Origin: Terriglobia bacterium
GTDB lineage: Bacteria; Acidobacteriota; Terriglobia; Terriglobales; Acidobacteriaceae
DNA: 47,936 bases
Direction of reading: 5' to 3'
Assembly: GCA_020073385.1 (NCBI GenBank)
Contig: JAIQFH010000058.1
Coordinates: 1-47,936 of the forward strand
Shown: in pieces, positions 25,396 through 34,467 of the stretch
Numbering within the stretch: the first letter of the stretch is position 1
Layout of the letters: every line of letters starts with the position of its first letter
Made by a program: the position numbers and the translations under genes
Notes under the pieces: model-generated
The model's input: the letters and a program-made list of their open reading frames with translations, nothing else
What the model was told of the DNA's origin: nothing
Database searches by the model: none

Positions 25396-25548
25396 GTGAA
25401 ACCGCTGTCTGACACACGATCATCGTTTGACCCCGCTCTGATCATGCGAGTAGAGGAAAATCCCCGATATGTAAACGAATTCGCGATGTCGTTCCTTCGT
25501 CGAGTGGCGCCAAAACCGGCGCCGGCCAAGCAGATGAATCTCCCGTAG
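25396..25548 (+). CDS. Possible small protein (50 aa)
   Basis: A GTG at 25396 with AGGAAGG seven bases upstream opens a 50-codon frame reading MKPLSDTRSSFDPALIMRVE, then ENPRYVNEFAMSFLRRVAPK and PAPAKQMNLP. It is a helical, charged peptide with no recognised family. The ribosome-binding site and balanced composition support it, but the length is short. The rest of 25220-25715 shows no convincing gene. Confidence 0.35.
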   Translation: MKPLSDTRSSFDPALIMRVEENPRYVNEFAMSFLRRVAPKPAPAKQMNLP

Positions 25549-25715
25549 CCGGCAAGCCTCCCGGCCTTGGGCTGCAAGGGTGATCGCTGTAGGAACCGAC
25601 CATCGATTTTGTGGCATCGTTTGTAGTCTGCACGAACTAGCAACAAACAGTTGCCCTTCAGGTGGCTTGGCGATTTCCGGAGTTCGCCGGTCTTCACTTG
25701 GAGCCGAGGTGACCT

Positions 25716-26045
25716 ATGACCGAGATTGTTCTCGCGATAAACGAACAAGATTGCACGAGCAGTGACGGCAATACAGCCGAAGAGTTTGAGGCAATTGCTG
25801 TGACATTTCTTCGTGCCGCTGAGGCGCTCCGGAATCATGAGGAGGGCAAGCTGGAGTGCTTTGGGCACGATGGCAAAGCACTGGCGTGGGTCCATTTACA
25901 TACTTGCGGTCCCGAGTGTAGTGAAGACGCCCTGGCCGACCCGCCGGCAATTGCTCGATTTGACTCGATGCGCGAGACTAACCAGTCGCTACGCGCGTTG
26001 TCACTGTCAATGATCGAACAATACCGTCGGTTGTCGACTCAATGA
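25716..26045 (+). CDS. Hypothetical protein (109 aa)
   Basis: The product has 109 residues, acidic and helical, with no signal peptide or membrane segment. GAGGTGA lies a few bases before the ATG. Notable residues are an internal CxxxC pair (HTCGPEC) and a C-terminal helix (LRALSLSMIEQYRRLST). The family is not recognised. It is convergent to the XRE regulator at 26158. Confidence 0.5.
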   Translation: MTEIVLAINEQDCTSSDGNTAEEFEAIAVTFLRAAEALRNHEEGKLECFGHDGKALAWVHLHTCGPECSEDALADPPAIARFDSMRETNQSLRALSLSMIEQYRRLSTQ

Positions 26046-26157
26046 ATCGGGCTGAAACGAACCGAGGCTAGGACTACTTCAACTCAGCGACGCGGCGGGA
26101 AAACTCAATGTGGCTCCTCGGCGCGGGTTGCATCGTTAGGTTGTTCTCCAGCGCAAA

Positions 26158-26958
26158 TCAGGCCTGCACTTCGTGTGCCGATGGTTCGACAATGTCCTGA
26201 GTAATCCCCGTCACGCGCCCCACGATCGTGGCCTCCGCCGGATAGCGCACATGTTGCGTCCTCCGCTTTGACTGCTGGCTTGGAACAAGAAACAGCCGAC
26301 CGTCGAGCATCTCGCACCAGGTGCAAACGTAACGCTCGCGGAGTTCCACAAAGAAGATCGCGCGGTCGTGGTAGGTGTGCCAATGGACGGTGGGAATCCT
26401 CTTCTGGCGGGGATCGATGCGCACAAACGCCCCAGGCCGGACAAATGGATACAACGTGTAGTCGTCCATTCCGACATATCCATACAATGCATCGGAGCCG
26501 GCCATCAGTTGAAGGACGAGCGGGACGTCATCCCAGGTTTCAATCATCTTGGGCACCAGATTCGTCCGTTCCACTCTCAGCTTCTCTCGCAGTTTCGCCG
26601 CCGATTGCATCACTGACTTATAGGTCTCGGGTGCCGGCCCGACCAGGTAGGTGTGTGGCAACCTGAGCGTTTTGTGCTCGCTCAGGGATTCGCTGGCGGG
26701 GACGCCGCACATGATCGCGAGTCGATCGTAGTCGTGCCCGTAGATGACACTCAGGGTGTACAGCCGGTGAAGACTCGGAGCGCACTTTCCGTTTTCGATA
26801 TCAGCGAGAGAAGTTCGGGCTATTTGATAATCGGAACTCTGCCGTCGTTCGGCGATGCTGTGGCTCAATGTTTCGACATCACGCAGTGACAAACCCAGAC
26901 GCTCGCGCTCAGCTCTGAGCCGCTTTCCCCACTCCGGGTTCCACGACGAGGCCCACAT
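26158..26958 (-). CDS. XRE-type regulator with C-terminal S24-like beta domain
   Basis: The product has 266 residues from the ATG at 26958. The helix-turn-helix lies at about 8-75 (WGKRLRAERERLGLSLRDVE, then SLADIENGKCAPSLHRLYTL). A helical linker and a C-terminal beta domain resembling the S24/LexA fold follow (YPFVRPGAFVRIDPRQKRIP, AIFFVELRERYVCTWCEML, ATIVGRVTGI). No Ser-Lys dyad is evident. An in-frame start at 27111 exists but would overlap a palindrome-like CCGGACA element. It is clearly related to both halves of the divergent protein at 27352. Confidence 0.8.
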   Translation of the reverse strand: MWASSWNPEWGKRLRAERERLGLSLRDVETLSHSIAERRQSSDYQIARTSLADIENGKCAPSLHRLYTLSVIYGHDYDRLAIMCGVPASESLSEHKTLRLPHTYLVGPAPETYKSVMQSAAKLREKLRVERTNLVPKMIETWDDVPLVLQLMAGSDALYGYVGMDDYTLYPFVRPGAFVRIDPRQKRIPTVHWHTYHDRAIFFVELRERYVCTWCEMLDGRLFLVPSQQSKRRTQHVRYPAEATIVGRVTGITQDIVEPSAHEVQA

Positions 26959-27351
26959 CAGACGGCCCACCCCGAAGGAATCGTTTGATGTTAACCCAAA
27001 CACGCCTTCTTTCAACAAGTTTCTGAATTGTTTCCGAAAAGCCGGACAAAATGGGCCACTATCTGTTCGTGATTCCGGCCACGAACGGTACGTGTTTCTT
27101 GGGAGGCTCACCCTTTATGTAGTTGTTTTGCTTAGGAGAATCCGGACATCTGGCCGACGGTTGGGACAGAGTGAAGATAGTTGTGGCGATTACGGCCTCT
27201 GGCTACTTATACGATTGAAGTCTGCGAGTAGTCATTCTTGAGCGCATCCGAAAGAGGGGAACGCCAGGCGCGACCTATGGATATAAGGGCGCTTGTCGAG
27301 TAGTCGGCGCGGGCCAGAAGTTCTCGCAGGAACGACCGAGCGAGAGAGACC
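26959..27351. promoter_or_regulatory. Divergent control region between the two HTH regulators
   Basis: About 390 bases without a confident gene. It contains CCGGACAAAATGGG at 27042-27055, a 14-base sequence that recurs identically at 44981-44994, and nearby an inverted repeat TTCGTG...CACGAA. Both regulators must be transcribed outward from here. No clear sigma-70 boxes could be assigned. Confidence 0.4.
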
Positions 27352-28956
27352 GTGCCGTCGCGCCTGAGCAATGATTCACCCACCAGCCCATCACTCGCCG
27401 AGAAAGTCCAAGCCATCCTTGACAATAAGAAACTCACGCTCTACCAGGTGTCGCAGCAATCGGCGCAGCTGTATGGCCGCTCGTCCCGGTTCTTCCTTCC
27501 GCACAATCTCTATTACGATCTGCGGGCCGGATCATTCAGACCGAGTATTTATCAGATCTCAGCTCTGAGCCGCATTTCCGGCTATCGGGTGGTCGACTGG
27601 CTTCGAGTGTTTGGGTACAACCTTGAGGACATTACACGGCTCCAGGTTCTGCTGCCCTCGAAGCGCACCATGCTCCTCGATACCTCGCTCACCGACCCAA
27701 ACGAATGGATCCCCTGGCTCGACAGCCGGCCCGGTGGAGTTTCCATACCATCGATCGCGCCGCTGGGAAAGCTTCTGAAGGAGGTCCCCGCGCAACGGAT
27801 CAGCTCGCTGAAGGATCCTCGCGCTCCACGTTTTCTCTACGCTAAGGTGGGCCGCGAGGACACGCTTGCCTTCCCCGATTTGCTTCCGGGGAGCATCGTG
27901 CGGGTGAATCCAGACATCGGGGACAGTACCCGCCGAGAAAACTCGCCGATTTCTGATCGTATCTTTCTCGTTGAGCACAGCAAAGGCTTCTGTTGTTGTC
28001 GCATACGCATCTTGGACAACGGTGCCATCGTGCCCTTCGACAATGGGCTGCGTCATGCACAGGTTGAGTTACATCGTCCTCAAGAGGCAAAGCTCTGGGG
28101 CGCTGTCGATTTCGAGTTCCGAGCATTGTTGCGCACGGAAGAACCAGAAGCCCCAAAGGATTTGGCGCGACGCTGGAAACCTCAGCCTCTTCCCTCAAAT
28201 GAAGACTTCGGGCAACTGCTGAAAAGAACCCGCAGAAAAAGGAATCTTTCTGTTCGCGAAGCCGCTCGAATGAGCCGGACGATTGCCGAAGTTCTGAAGG
28301 ACGATCGATACATGAGCTCGCCTAGTTCGCTCAGCGACTACGAACTGAGCAAGCTTGCTCCGCGGGACTTTCACAAGATCATTACCCTTTGTTCCGTCTA
28401 CGGTCTCGAGTTTGAATCAGTGATGAGACGAATAGGAGTAGACCTCGCGGACGCTGGCACGGAATCGATGCCGGACCGCTACTTGCCCCGTAGCGAGCAT
28501 CCTGTGGCGGTCCAAAGCGCCGCTGGGGACGTTGCCCGCACTGGATTTCTTGAGAAGCTGCTCGAAGAGTGTCAAGACATCCCGTTCTTCTTGCGTCATT
28601 CCCTGGAATATTTTTCGGGTTCCGCACACGTCTCCCTGGATGATTTCTTCTGGGTTGGCGGAGACAATGATCCGCTCCACCCCTATCTGGCAAAGGGATT
28701 GGTTGTCATGGTCAACCGCCGCCGAAAGACACCCCTTCACTTGTGTCGAAGCCGCTTTGGCAACAGCCGATCTATGTTGTTCTCGAGCGCGATGGGATGT
28801 ATCTGGCGGCGTGCTGTGGGGTCGAAAACGCCACACTCCTTGTCCATCCGCATGCCTTGGATTTCCATAGCACTACAGAGTATCGAAATCACCAGGATGC
28901 GGAAGTCGTCGGGCAAATCGTCGCGATTGCGAGGAGGCTTCCTTAAGTCTTACTAA
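27352..28956 (+). CDS. Tandem HTH/S24-like regulator with a late frameshift
   Basis: The product has 534 residues as read, from a GTG start. Module 1 has an HTH-like region (about 14-85, LAEKVQAILDNKKLTLYQVS) and a beta domain (LLPGSIVRVNPDIGDS...RIFLVEHSKGFCCCRI). Module 2 repeats this: HTH at about 285-365 (FGQLLKRTRRKRNLSVREAA), then a beta domain (PYLAKGLVVMVNRR). The last 75 residues are out of frame. Shifting by -1 near 28722-28730 restores SKPLWQQPIYVVLERDGMYL...VVGQIVAIARRLP, ending at 28946, which aligns with the end of the 26158 protein. It could be a real mutation or a sequencing error. Confidence 0.75.
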   Translation: MPSRLSNDSPTSPSLAEKVQAILDNKKLTLYQVSQQSAQLYGRSSRFFLPHNLYYDLRAGSFRPSIYQISALSRISGYRVVDWLRVFGYNLEDITRLQVLLPSKRTMLLDTSLTDPNEWIPWLDSRPGGVSIPSIAPLGKLLKEVPAQRISSLKDPRAPRFLYAKVGREDTLAFPDLLPGSIVRVNPDIGDSTRRENSPISDRIFLVEHSKGFCCCRIRILDNGAIVPFDNGLRHAQVELHRPQEAKLWGAVDFEFRALLRTEEPEAPKDLARRWKPQPLPSNEDFGQLLKRTRRKRNLSVREAARMSRTIAEVLKDDRYMSSPSSLSDYELSKLAPRDFHKIITLCSVYGLEFESVMRRIGVDLADAGTESMPDRYLPRSEHPVAVQSAAGDVARTGFLEKLLEECQDIPFFLRHSLEYFSGSAHVSLDDFFWVGGDNDPLHPYLAKGLVVMVNRRRKTPLHLCRSRFGNSRSMLFSSAMGCIWRRAVGSKTPHSLSIRMPWISIALQSIEITRMRKSSGKSSRLRGGFLKSY

Positions 28957-29170
28957 GAAGCCTCAGTTCGCAAGGACAATACTCGATTTCCTGATGGTTT
29001 TCCGGACAGATCTCCGGCACAGGCTTGCCTGGAGATTGAACCGTTTTCCGGGAACTCTGCGTGGATTGATCGAAAGGCGAACAAGACAATGATTTTCTGG
29101 ACAAATCAAATACGCACCCCTAGGCTCGACTTCGGTGGTTTGATCTCGCCGGCATTCAGGAAGCCGCACG

Positions 29171-30952
29171 TTGTCCTCGGTCACTCAGCAGCGAAGGTCG
29201 CACTGGCTGCCGCCTGAACTCGTCTGGCTGATCAAAGAGATTCGGCCGCTTCTGCGCTGGCACCTGGCCAGTTTCCTGTGCATCACGGCTGGTAGCCTTC
29301 TCGCACTGCTCTCGCCGCTGCTGCTTAAGTGGCTCATTGATGGCATCATTCCGCAACGACGCATCGGACTGCTGTTGCTCGCAGTGGCCCTGATTTTCCT
29401 CGGTCACCAGGGCAGGGTTGCCCTTACCAGCTTAGGCAGTTATCTGATGCTCAGCGCTTCACAAAAAATGGGACTCACCCTGAGAGTGAGGCTGCTCGAG
29501 CATCTCGATACTCTTTCTGCGGAATACTACGAAGACACGCCCGTGGGCACGGTCATGTATCCGCTCAAGGAACCGATCGAGGAGATTTCTTATTTCGGCT
29601 CCGATCTCCTGCCGGCAATTCTGCGGATGCTGCTCACGACTACTTTCACGCTGGCGGCGATGTCTGCGCTAAGTCCGGTGCTCACCTTGACGGTTCTTCC
29701 CCTGATCCCTGTTTTTCTGGTGACAAGGCAGCACTTCCGAAGAAAGCTTGCGACCGAGGCGGACGCCGCGCAGGATGATCGGCTCGCCTGGAGTAATTTC
29801 CTCGAAGAGCATCTCTCATCGGTGGTTTCGATTCAGCTCCTGTGCCAGGAAAAGCGACAGGAGCGACGGGCCTTCCGGCTTCTGGTGCGCTCGCTACGTT
29901 CACAGCAGCGGCTGTATCGGACCGCCACCTGGTTTACGGTGTGGAGTTCTCTGGCGATTGTGTTGGCGATGTCGGCTGTCATCGGCTACGGAGGAAAGAG
30001 TGTGCTCGCAGGCACCTTAACCATCGGGAGCCTGGTTGCTTTCTACGGTTTCGTGACGCAGCTATTTGACCCACTCAGCGGCGCCTCCGAGCTCTATGCC
30101 AGGGCACAGAAGACCTTCGCCAGTATCCGCCAAGTGCGGGCCACGTTGGCCTTGCGCCCGACCGTGGCAAATGCCCATGGAGCGCTCATCTTTCCCAAGG
30201 AACACGGGTCGGAAATCGAGTTCGCCGCAGTTGAGTTTGGATACTCCAGGAATAAAGGTCTGCTCAACGTCCCGTCGCTTCGCATACTGCCGGGAGAACA
30301 GATCGCAATTGCGGGAGAAAACGGCGCTGGCAAGAGCACGCTTGTCAGGCTCATCGCCAGGCTTTATGACCCCGTTTCGGGCACAGTGCGATTCGGCGGC
30401 GAAGATCTCCGGAAGATTGATCTCAAGAGTCTCCGCCAGACCGTCTGTTATGTACCGCGCGATCCGGTGTTGTTCGATGGCACAATCGCGTCCAATTTGC
30501 TATTCGTCCGGCCCGCCACCTCTGAGGAGGAACTCCAAGCGGCAATCCAATTGGTGGAGCTGTCGGCGTTGGTGGCATCACTGCCCCACGGCCTTCGCCA
30601 GCGAATCGGTCCGGATGCCTGCCAGCTTTCCGGTGGAGAGCGCCAACGGCTCGCCCTCGCAAGGGCGATTCTGCAGCAGCCGCGGGTGTTGATTCTCGAC
30701 GAGGCGACCTCTTGCCTGGATCCGTCGGCAGAAATCATCATTCTTGAAGGTCTGCGAATAAAGCTCAGCACGTCGACTTTTATCGTCGTCACACACCGTG
30801 GATCGACTCTTTCCATGTTTCGACGAGTTCTTGTCCTGTCGAGGGGGTCGGTCATAGAAGATGGCGGCATGGGTTCTAGCCGTGCCGACCTCGCCGACTG
30901 CGTGCCACCCCCTCCAAAGTTTCGACCGCGTGATAGTAATGCCATAAAGTGA
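29171..30952 (+). CDS. ABC exporter (fused permease-ATPase), probable lasso peptide transporter
   Basis: The product has 593 residues, starting at TTG with AGGAAG upstream. Six membrane helices (about 30-310, for example LASFLCITAGSLLALLSPLL) precede an ATPase domain. That domain has Walker A GENGAGKST near 395, signature LSGGERQRLALARAIL, Walker B RVLILDEATS, and the H-loop VVTHRGST. There is no N-terminal C39 peptidase, as in McjD-type lasso exporters. It lies upstream of the lasso operon in the same direction, separated only by an antisense AAA gene, so peptide export and self-immunity is the best reading. Confidence 0.88.
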   Translation: MSSVTQQRRSHWLPPELVWLIKEIRPLLRWHLASFLCITAGSLLALLSPLLLKWLIDGIIPQRRIGLLLLAVALIFLGHQGRVALTSLGSYLMLSASQKMGLTLRVRLLEHLDTLSAEYYEDTPVGTVMYPLKEPIEEISYFGSDLLPAILRMLLTTTFTLAAMSALSPVLTLTVLPLIPVFLVTRQHFRRKLATEADAAQDDRLAWSNFLEEHLSSVVSIQLLCQEKRQERRAFRLLVRSLRSQQRLYRTATWFTVWSSLAIVLAMSAVIGYGGKSVLAGTLTIGSLVAFYGFVTQLFDPLSGASELYARAQKTFASIRQVRATLALRPTVANAHGALIFPKEHGSEIEFAAVEFGYSRNKGLLNVPSLRILPGEQIAIAGENGAGKSTLVRLIARLYDPVSGTVRFGGEDLRKIDLKSLRQTVCYVPRDPVLFDGTIASNLLFVRPATSEEELQAAIQLVELSALVASLPHGLRQRIGPDACQLSGGERQRLALARAILQQPRVLILDEATSCLDPSAEIIILEGLRIKLSTSTFIVVTHRGSTLSMFRRVLVLSRGSVIEDGGMGSSRADLADCVPPPPKFRPRDSNAIK

Positions 30953-31044
30953 GCTGAGCTCAAAGCGAATCAAGTTCGTAGCTGGCGCGGAACTATCTCG
31001 ACTGGTTTGACCCGTGGTTCCTCTCGCCGTTCCTTCTTCCCGAC

Positions 31045-32253
31045 TCACAGAAGTTGGCTCAGAAAGGTCCTGGCAGGAGCAACCACTGGCCGATGGATGC
31101 GGAATGAATCGGCCTGTTGATGCGCGAGATTGAAAACGATTTGAAAGGCGTGGGCTGCTTTGGTCTGAGCCTGGAAGTGGGCGAGCGCTGGCGAGAGGCT
31201 CGTTTCACTCACCTTGACCTCCACCAGGAACCAAGGCTTGCGGTCTTTGACCACCAAAAAGTCCACTTCGCGTTTCTGCTTGTCGCGCAAATAGCGCAAC
31301 TCGAACTCGCCAAAGCCGAGGTCCGTCCAGCCCTCGACTGCTTTGAGCAAATGGCAGGCGACCATGGTTTCCGCCCGGGCGCCATCATCCGCCAATCCGC
31401 TCCAGTCCCGCTGAAACCATTTCGGTTCTTTGCGCAGGGCTTTGGCCACATTCCTAAACCATGGGCGAACCATGAATCCATAGTGGAGACGAGCCAGCAG
31501 ATCAACCCAGCGCTTCACTGTATCCACAGAGACTTGAATTTCGCGGGCCAGGTTGGAGTACACCAATTGTTGCGCGCTGCGCTCGGCGAGAAGTTGCATC
31601 AGCGTTTCCATCGTCCCCAAGTCGGCGACTTGCGCGACTTCACGCAAATCCTCACGTGAGAGTTGCTCCTGCCGGAGAGACCGCCAGCGGCGCGTGAAAC
31701 GGCTGTCGCGGCGGAGAAAAGGTTCGGGGAAGCCCCCATGCTCCCACAGTGCATCCCATTCCGCCGACGCGATCTCAGCCGGCTGCCGAACTTCTTGCTG
31801 GGGCAGGTCTGTCCGCAGGCTTTCTCCCACACTCCATGGATGCATGCGATAAAGCAGGTAGCGGCCCATCAAACTGTCACTCCCCCGGCGAAATACGTCG
31901 AGCCGCGAGCTTCCGGTCACGATGAGGCGGACTTGGTCGCCGTATGTGTCGAAGAATCCTTTCAGGAGAGCTTTCCACTTGCTGTATTTGTGCAGTTCAT
32001 CAAGCACTGCCACCGGAGGTTTCTCCCGAAGGCGATCCAACTGCAAAGCCTCAGCCAGCGCGGCCGGACCACGCAAAATGCGCCGCCGGTCATCGCTGTT
32101 GTCCCAGTTGAGATAGTGGTCGCTCAGCAACCGACAGACCGTGGTCTTTCCGACTTGCCGCGGTCCTGAAACCAGAGCCATCTGGCGATGTTTTTCGAGA
32201 TGCTCCTCGAGGACGGCGGTGTAGATGCGGGGGCGTTCTTTCATCTGGACCAT
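31045..32253 (-). CDS. AAA ATPase with DUF4143 C-terminal domain
   Basis: The product has 402 residues. Walker A GPRQVGKTT lies near residue 30, Walker B PPVAVLDELHKY near 80 and the sensor RLIVTGSSRLD near 110. The DUF4143 domain has a restriction-endonuclease-like core (RDKQKREVDFLVVK, FLVEVK). Such proteins are widespread solitary ATPases of unclear function, often in mobile or defence-rich DNA. It splits the exporter from the lasso operon on the opposite strand and may be a later insertion. Confidence 0.88.
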   Translation of the reverse strand: MVQMKERPRIYTAVLEEHLEKHRQMALVSGPRQVGKTTVCRLLSDHYLNWDNSDDRRRILRGPAALAEALQLDRLREKPPVAVLDELHKYSKWKALLKGFFDTYGDQVRLIVTGSSRLDVFRRGSDSLMGRYLLYRMHPWSVGESLRTDLPQQEVRQPAEIASAEWDALWEHGGFPEPFLRRDSRFTRRWRSLRQEQLSREDLREVAQVADLGTMETLMQLLAERSAQQLVYSNLAREIQVSVDTVKRWVDLLARLHYGFMVRPWFRNVAKALRKEPKWFQRDWSGLADDGARAETMVACHLLKAVEGWTDLGFGEFELRYLRDKQKREVDFLVVKDRKPWFLVEVKVSETSLSPALAHFQAQTKAAHAFQIVFNLAHQQADSFRIHRPVVAPARTFLSQLL

Positions 32254-32265
32254 TATCGCGCATAT

Positions 32266-32291
32266 CGTAAAATAGTCCAGACCATTTTACG
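32266..32291. promoter_or_regulatory. Inverted repeat upstream of the DUF4143 gene
   Basis: CGTAAAATAGTC (32266-32277) and GACCATTTTACG (32280-32291) are complementary with one mismatch and a two-base gap. It lies 13 bases upstream of the start codon of the minus-strand ATPase, an operator-like position. Confidence 0.5.
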
Positions 32292-32779
32292 GCGGTGATA
32301 AAAACGGTCCGACCATGCTCTGGGGTTCCGCGCAATCGCTGTTCCCCCTATCCGCATGTCTAGAGGCGACCGCGCTCCGAGTTTCGGGCCTTGCGCCGAC
32401 ACGTCGCCATCGACGATGATGCCGGTCTTCCCTGGCCGAGCATCCGCGTTCTGCCCCAGTCAGCGATTTCCACAGGCTAGTTGCGGCCGACGGGCATTGT
32501 TCCACTGTCAAAACTAAGTCCAACAGCGACGCGATCTTATCGCTTGCATACCTTCGCGCAGAGGTGCGATGCGAGCCGACTAGGATGCAATCGCGAACAC
32601 CCTGCAATTCGCGGCTCGTCGAGTGTTCCAGAAATCTCGTAGACCTGCCAACAACATCCACGCGAGTAGGTTGCTTTTCTGGAAATTTCCAACTTTTTGT
32701 GGCTTTCGATCCACGAGCAGTGTCAAAGTGCGCCCAGACACTATCACTCACCTCGCAAGCGGACAAAGTGGGGCTTCCG
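32292..32779. other. Leader region of the lasso operon, no gene seen
   Basis: About 490 bases between the DUF4143 gene and B1. The B1 frame is open upstream to 32564, but the extra 72 residues have no family character. No convincing ORF with a ribosome-binding site, tRNA or hairpin terminator was seen. The operon promoter must lie here. Confidence 0.4.
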
Positions 32780-33055
32780 ATGTACAGAGTTTCAGAAGGC
32801 GTCCGCAGCACGCACGGCCAGGACGGCGCCATTGTCCTGGATGTCCGACAAGGCCAGATGTTCAACCTCAACTTCGTCGGGTCGCGAATTCTCGAACTTC
32901 TTGAGATTGGGGAGCCTGAACCGGCAATCGTCGAGAGAATCAGTCAGGAATTTAGGGTGGATCGCGAAACCGCCGAACGCGATCTGCGTGAGTTCCTAGA
33001 AACTCTGAGACAACATCAGCTGCTCGAAGAGCCCGGATCGAATGGCCAGCACTGA
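32780..33055 (+). CDS. Lasso peptide biosynthesis PqqD-like protein (B1, leader recognition)
   Basis: The product has 91 residues. It has the PqqD/RiPP recognition element pattern: MYRVSEGVRSTHGQDGAIVL, DVRQGQMFNLNFVGSRILEL, then helices with IVERISQEFRVDRETAERDL and a final leucine-rich helix. B1 binds the YxxPxL motif of the lasso leader and presents it to B2. GTGGGG lies six bases before the chosen ATG. The next gene follows after 14 bases, so it leads the biosynthetic operon. Confidence 0.88.
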   Translation: MYRVSEGVRSTHGQDGAIVLDVRQGQMFNLNFVGSRILELLEIGEPEPAIVERISQEFRVDRETAERDLREFLETLRQHQLLEEPGSNGQH

Positions 33056-33069
33056 ATTGGAGCAAAATC

Positions 33070-34467
33070 GTGGAACCTCAAGAACAATCTGATCGCGAGA
33101 CTTGCCGCGTGATCGTGCTTGGCCGGAACCGGGAGGATGTCCTACTCAGGGTGAGCCAAGCTGGCTTTTTCCTGCCGTCCGTAGAAGTCCCGCGCTGGCA
33201 GCGCCTGGCCGAACACCTCACGGCCGGCCTCCGAAGAGACTTAGGCCGCGGAGCTGTCTGCTTGTTCACTCCGAAGAATCCGTCCTCTCGCAGCGAAACA
33301 AACGGGACTCACTACGAAGTCATGGAGTGCTGGCATGACGAAGGACGCGCTGGCGGAGGAGTGTGGAACCCGATCGGCTCTCTTACGGAGCGCTCGTTCC
33401 AGGACAAAGCGGAATTCCAAATTCTAGAGCAGTGTCTTAGGGAGTCCGATTGCTACGAGCGGGACACATCTTCGCCGTTTGCAAAAAGAGGATGGCTAGC
33501 CGAACTGCGGAATTGGACGGCGGAAATCATCCAGCCATTGGGACTCGAACTCACCGGACAGTTTTGCCAATACAACGCCAGCCCTTCGTTCAGCCTGATT
33601 CGGTTCGAAACCAACGGACCAGCGGTTTGGTTCAAGGCCGTCGGAGAGCCGAATCAGCGAGAGTTTCCGATCACGCTGAAGCTGGCTGAACTATTCCCCA
33701 TGTTCACGCCCGAAATCCTCGGCACGCAACCAAAGTGGAATGGCTGGCTTTCACGGGAAGCCGCAGGCACGAATCTGGGCGACACAAAAGAGACTGCTAA
33801 ATGGGAAAGAACGGCGGCGGACCTGGCGCGATTACAGCTTCGATCGATATCACAGTCCGAGTTGATTCTTAACTCGGGCGCGCACGACCTGAGACCCGAC
33901 ACGCTGTTGGCTTCGGCTGATCCATTCTTTGATCTAGTAGCTCAGTTAATGGAAGAGCAGACGAAGATTCCTCCGCCAGCCCTCAGCCGTCAGGAACTCA
34001 ATCTGCTGAAATTGCGAATCCAGGACTCTCTCACCCTGCTCGAAGAATTACGAATCCCGAGTGGTCTCGGGCATCTGGATTTGAATCCGGGGAACATCAT
34101 CGTTTCCGCAGATCAGTGCAGGTTCGTCGATTGGGCGGAAGCCTACGTGGGTCACCCGTTCTTCAGTTTTCAATACCTCTTGGAGCATTTCCGGCGCGCA
34201 GTCGTCCCCAGCCCCGAGACCGAATCTCGTCTCATGGAAGCGTACAAGGCGCCTTGGCAGAATCTCGTTCCGGCCGATGTCGTCGACGAGGCTCTGATGC
34301 TTGCGCCGCTGGCCGCGGTCTTCGCTTACGCGGCCGGAACTGGCGCATGGAGAGACCAGCAAAGGCTGCGAGATCAAAATCTTGCCGGTTACTTTCGCAG
34401 TCTGGCCAGGAGGATGAACCGTGAGGCCATCCAGTTCATCGAGCGGAGATCGCCATGCCTAAGCTGA
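33070..34467 (+). CDS. APH-fold phosphotransferase in the lasso operon
   Basis: The product has 465 residues. The C-terminal half (about 180-440) is an aminoglycoside/choline-kinase-like fold with catalytic loop LGHLDLNPGNII (HxDxxxxN) and the metal-binding FVDWAEA. The N-terminal 130 residues (CRVIVLGRNREDVLLRVSQA, GVWNPIGSLTE) form a separate alpha/beta domain that faintly resembles NUDIX; this is uncertain. The stop overlaps the next start by 13 bases. It is probably a tailoring or immunity kinase acting on the peptide. It is not the HPr-kinase-like type known from paeninodin clusters. Confidence 0.8.
   Translation: MEPQEQSDRETCRVIVLGRNREDVLLRVSQAGFFLPSVEVPRWQRLAEHLTAGLRRDLGRGAVCLFTPKNPSSRSETNGTHYEVMECWHDEGRAGGGVWNPIGSLTERSFQDKAEFQILEQCLRESDCYERDTSSPFAKRGWLAELRNWTAEIIQPLGLELTGQFCQYNASPSFSLIRFETNGPAVWFKAVGEPNQREFPITLKLAELFPMFTPEILGTQPKWNGWLSREAAGTNLGDTKETAKWERTAADLARLQLRSISQSELILNSGAHDLRPDTLLASADPFFDLVAQLMEEQTKIPPPALSRQELNLLKLRIQDSLTLLEELRIPSGLGHLDLNPGNIIVSADQCRFVDWAEAYVGHPFFSFQYLLEHFRRAVVPSPETESRLMEAYKAPWQNLVPADVVDEALMLAPLAAVFAYAAGTGAWRDQQRLRDQNLAGYFRSLARRMNREAIQFIERRSPCLS

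Noticed and set aside
28700..28745. Programmed -1 frameshift in the tandem HTH gene
   Set aside because: The bases near the shift (CGCCGAAAGACACC) do not form a standard X-XXY-YYZ slippery heptamer, so a mutation or sequencing error is more likely; kept only as a test in the findings.
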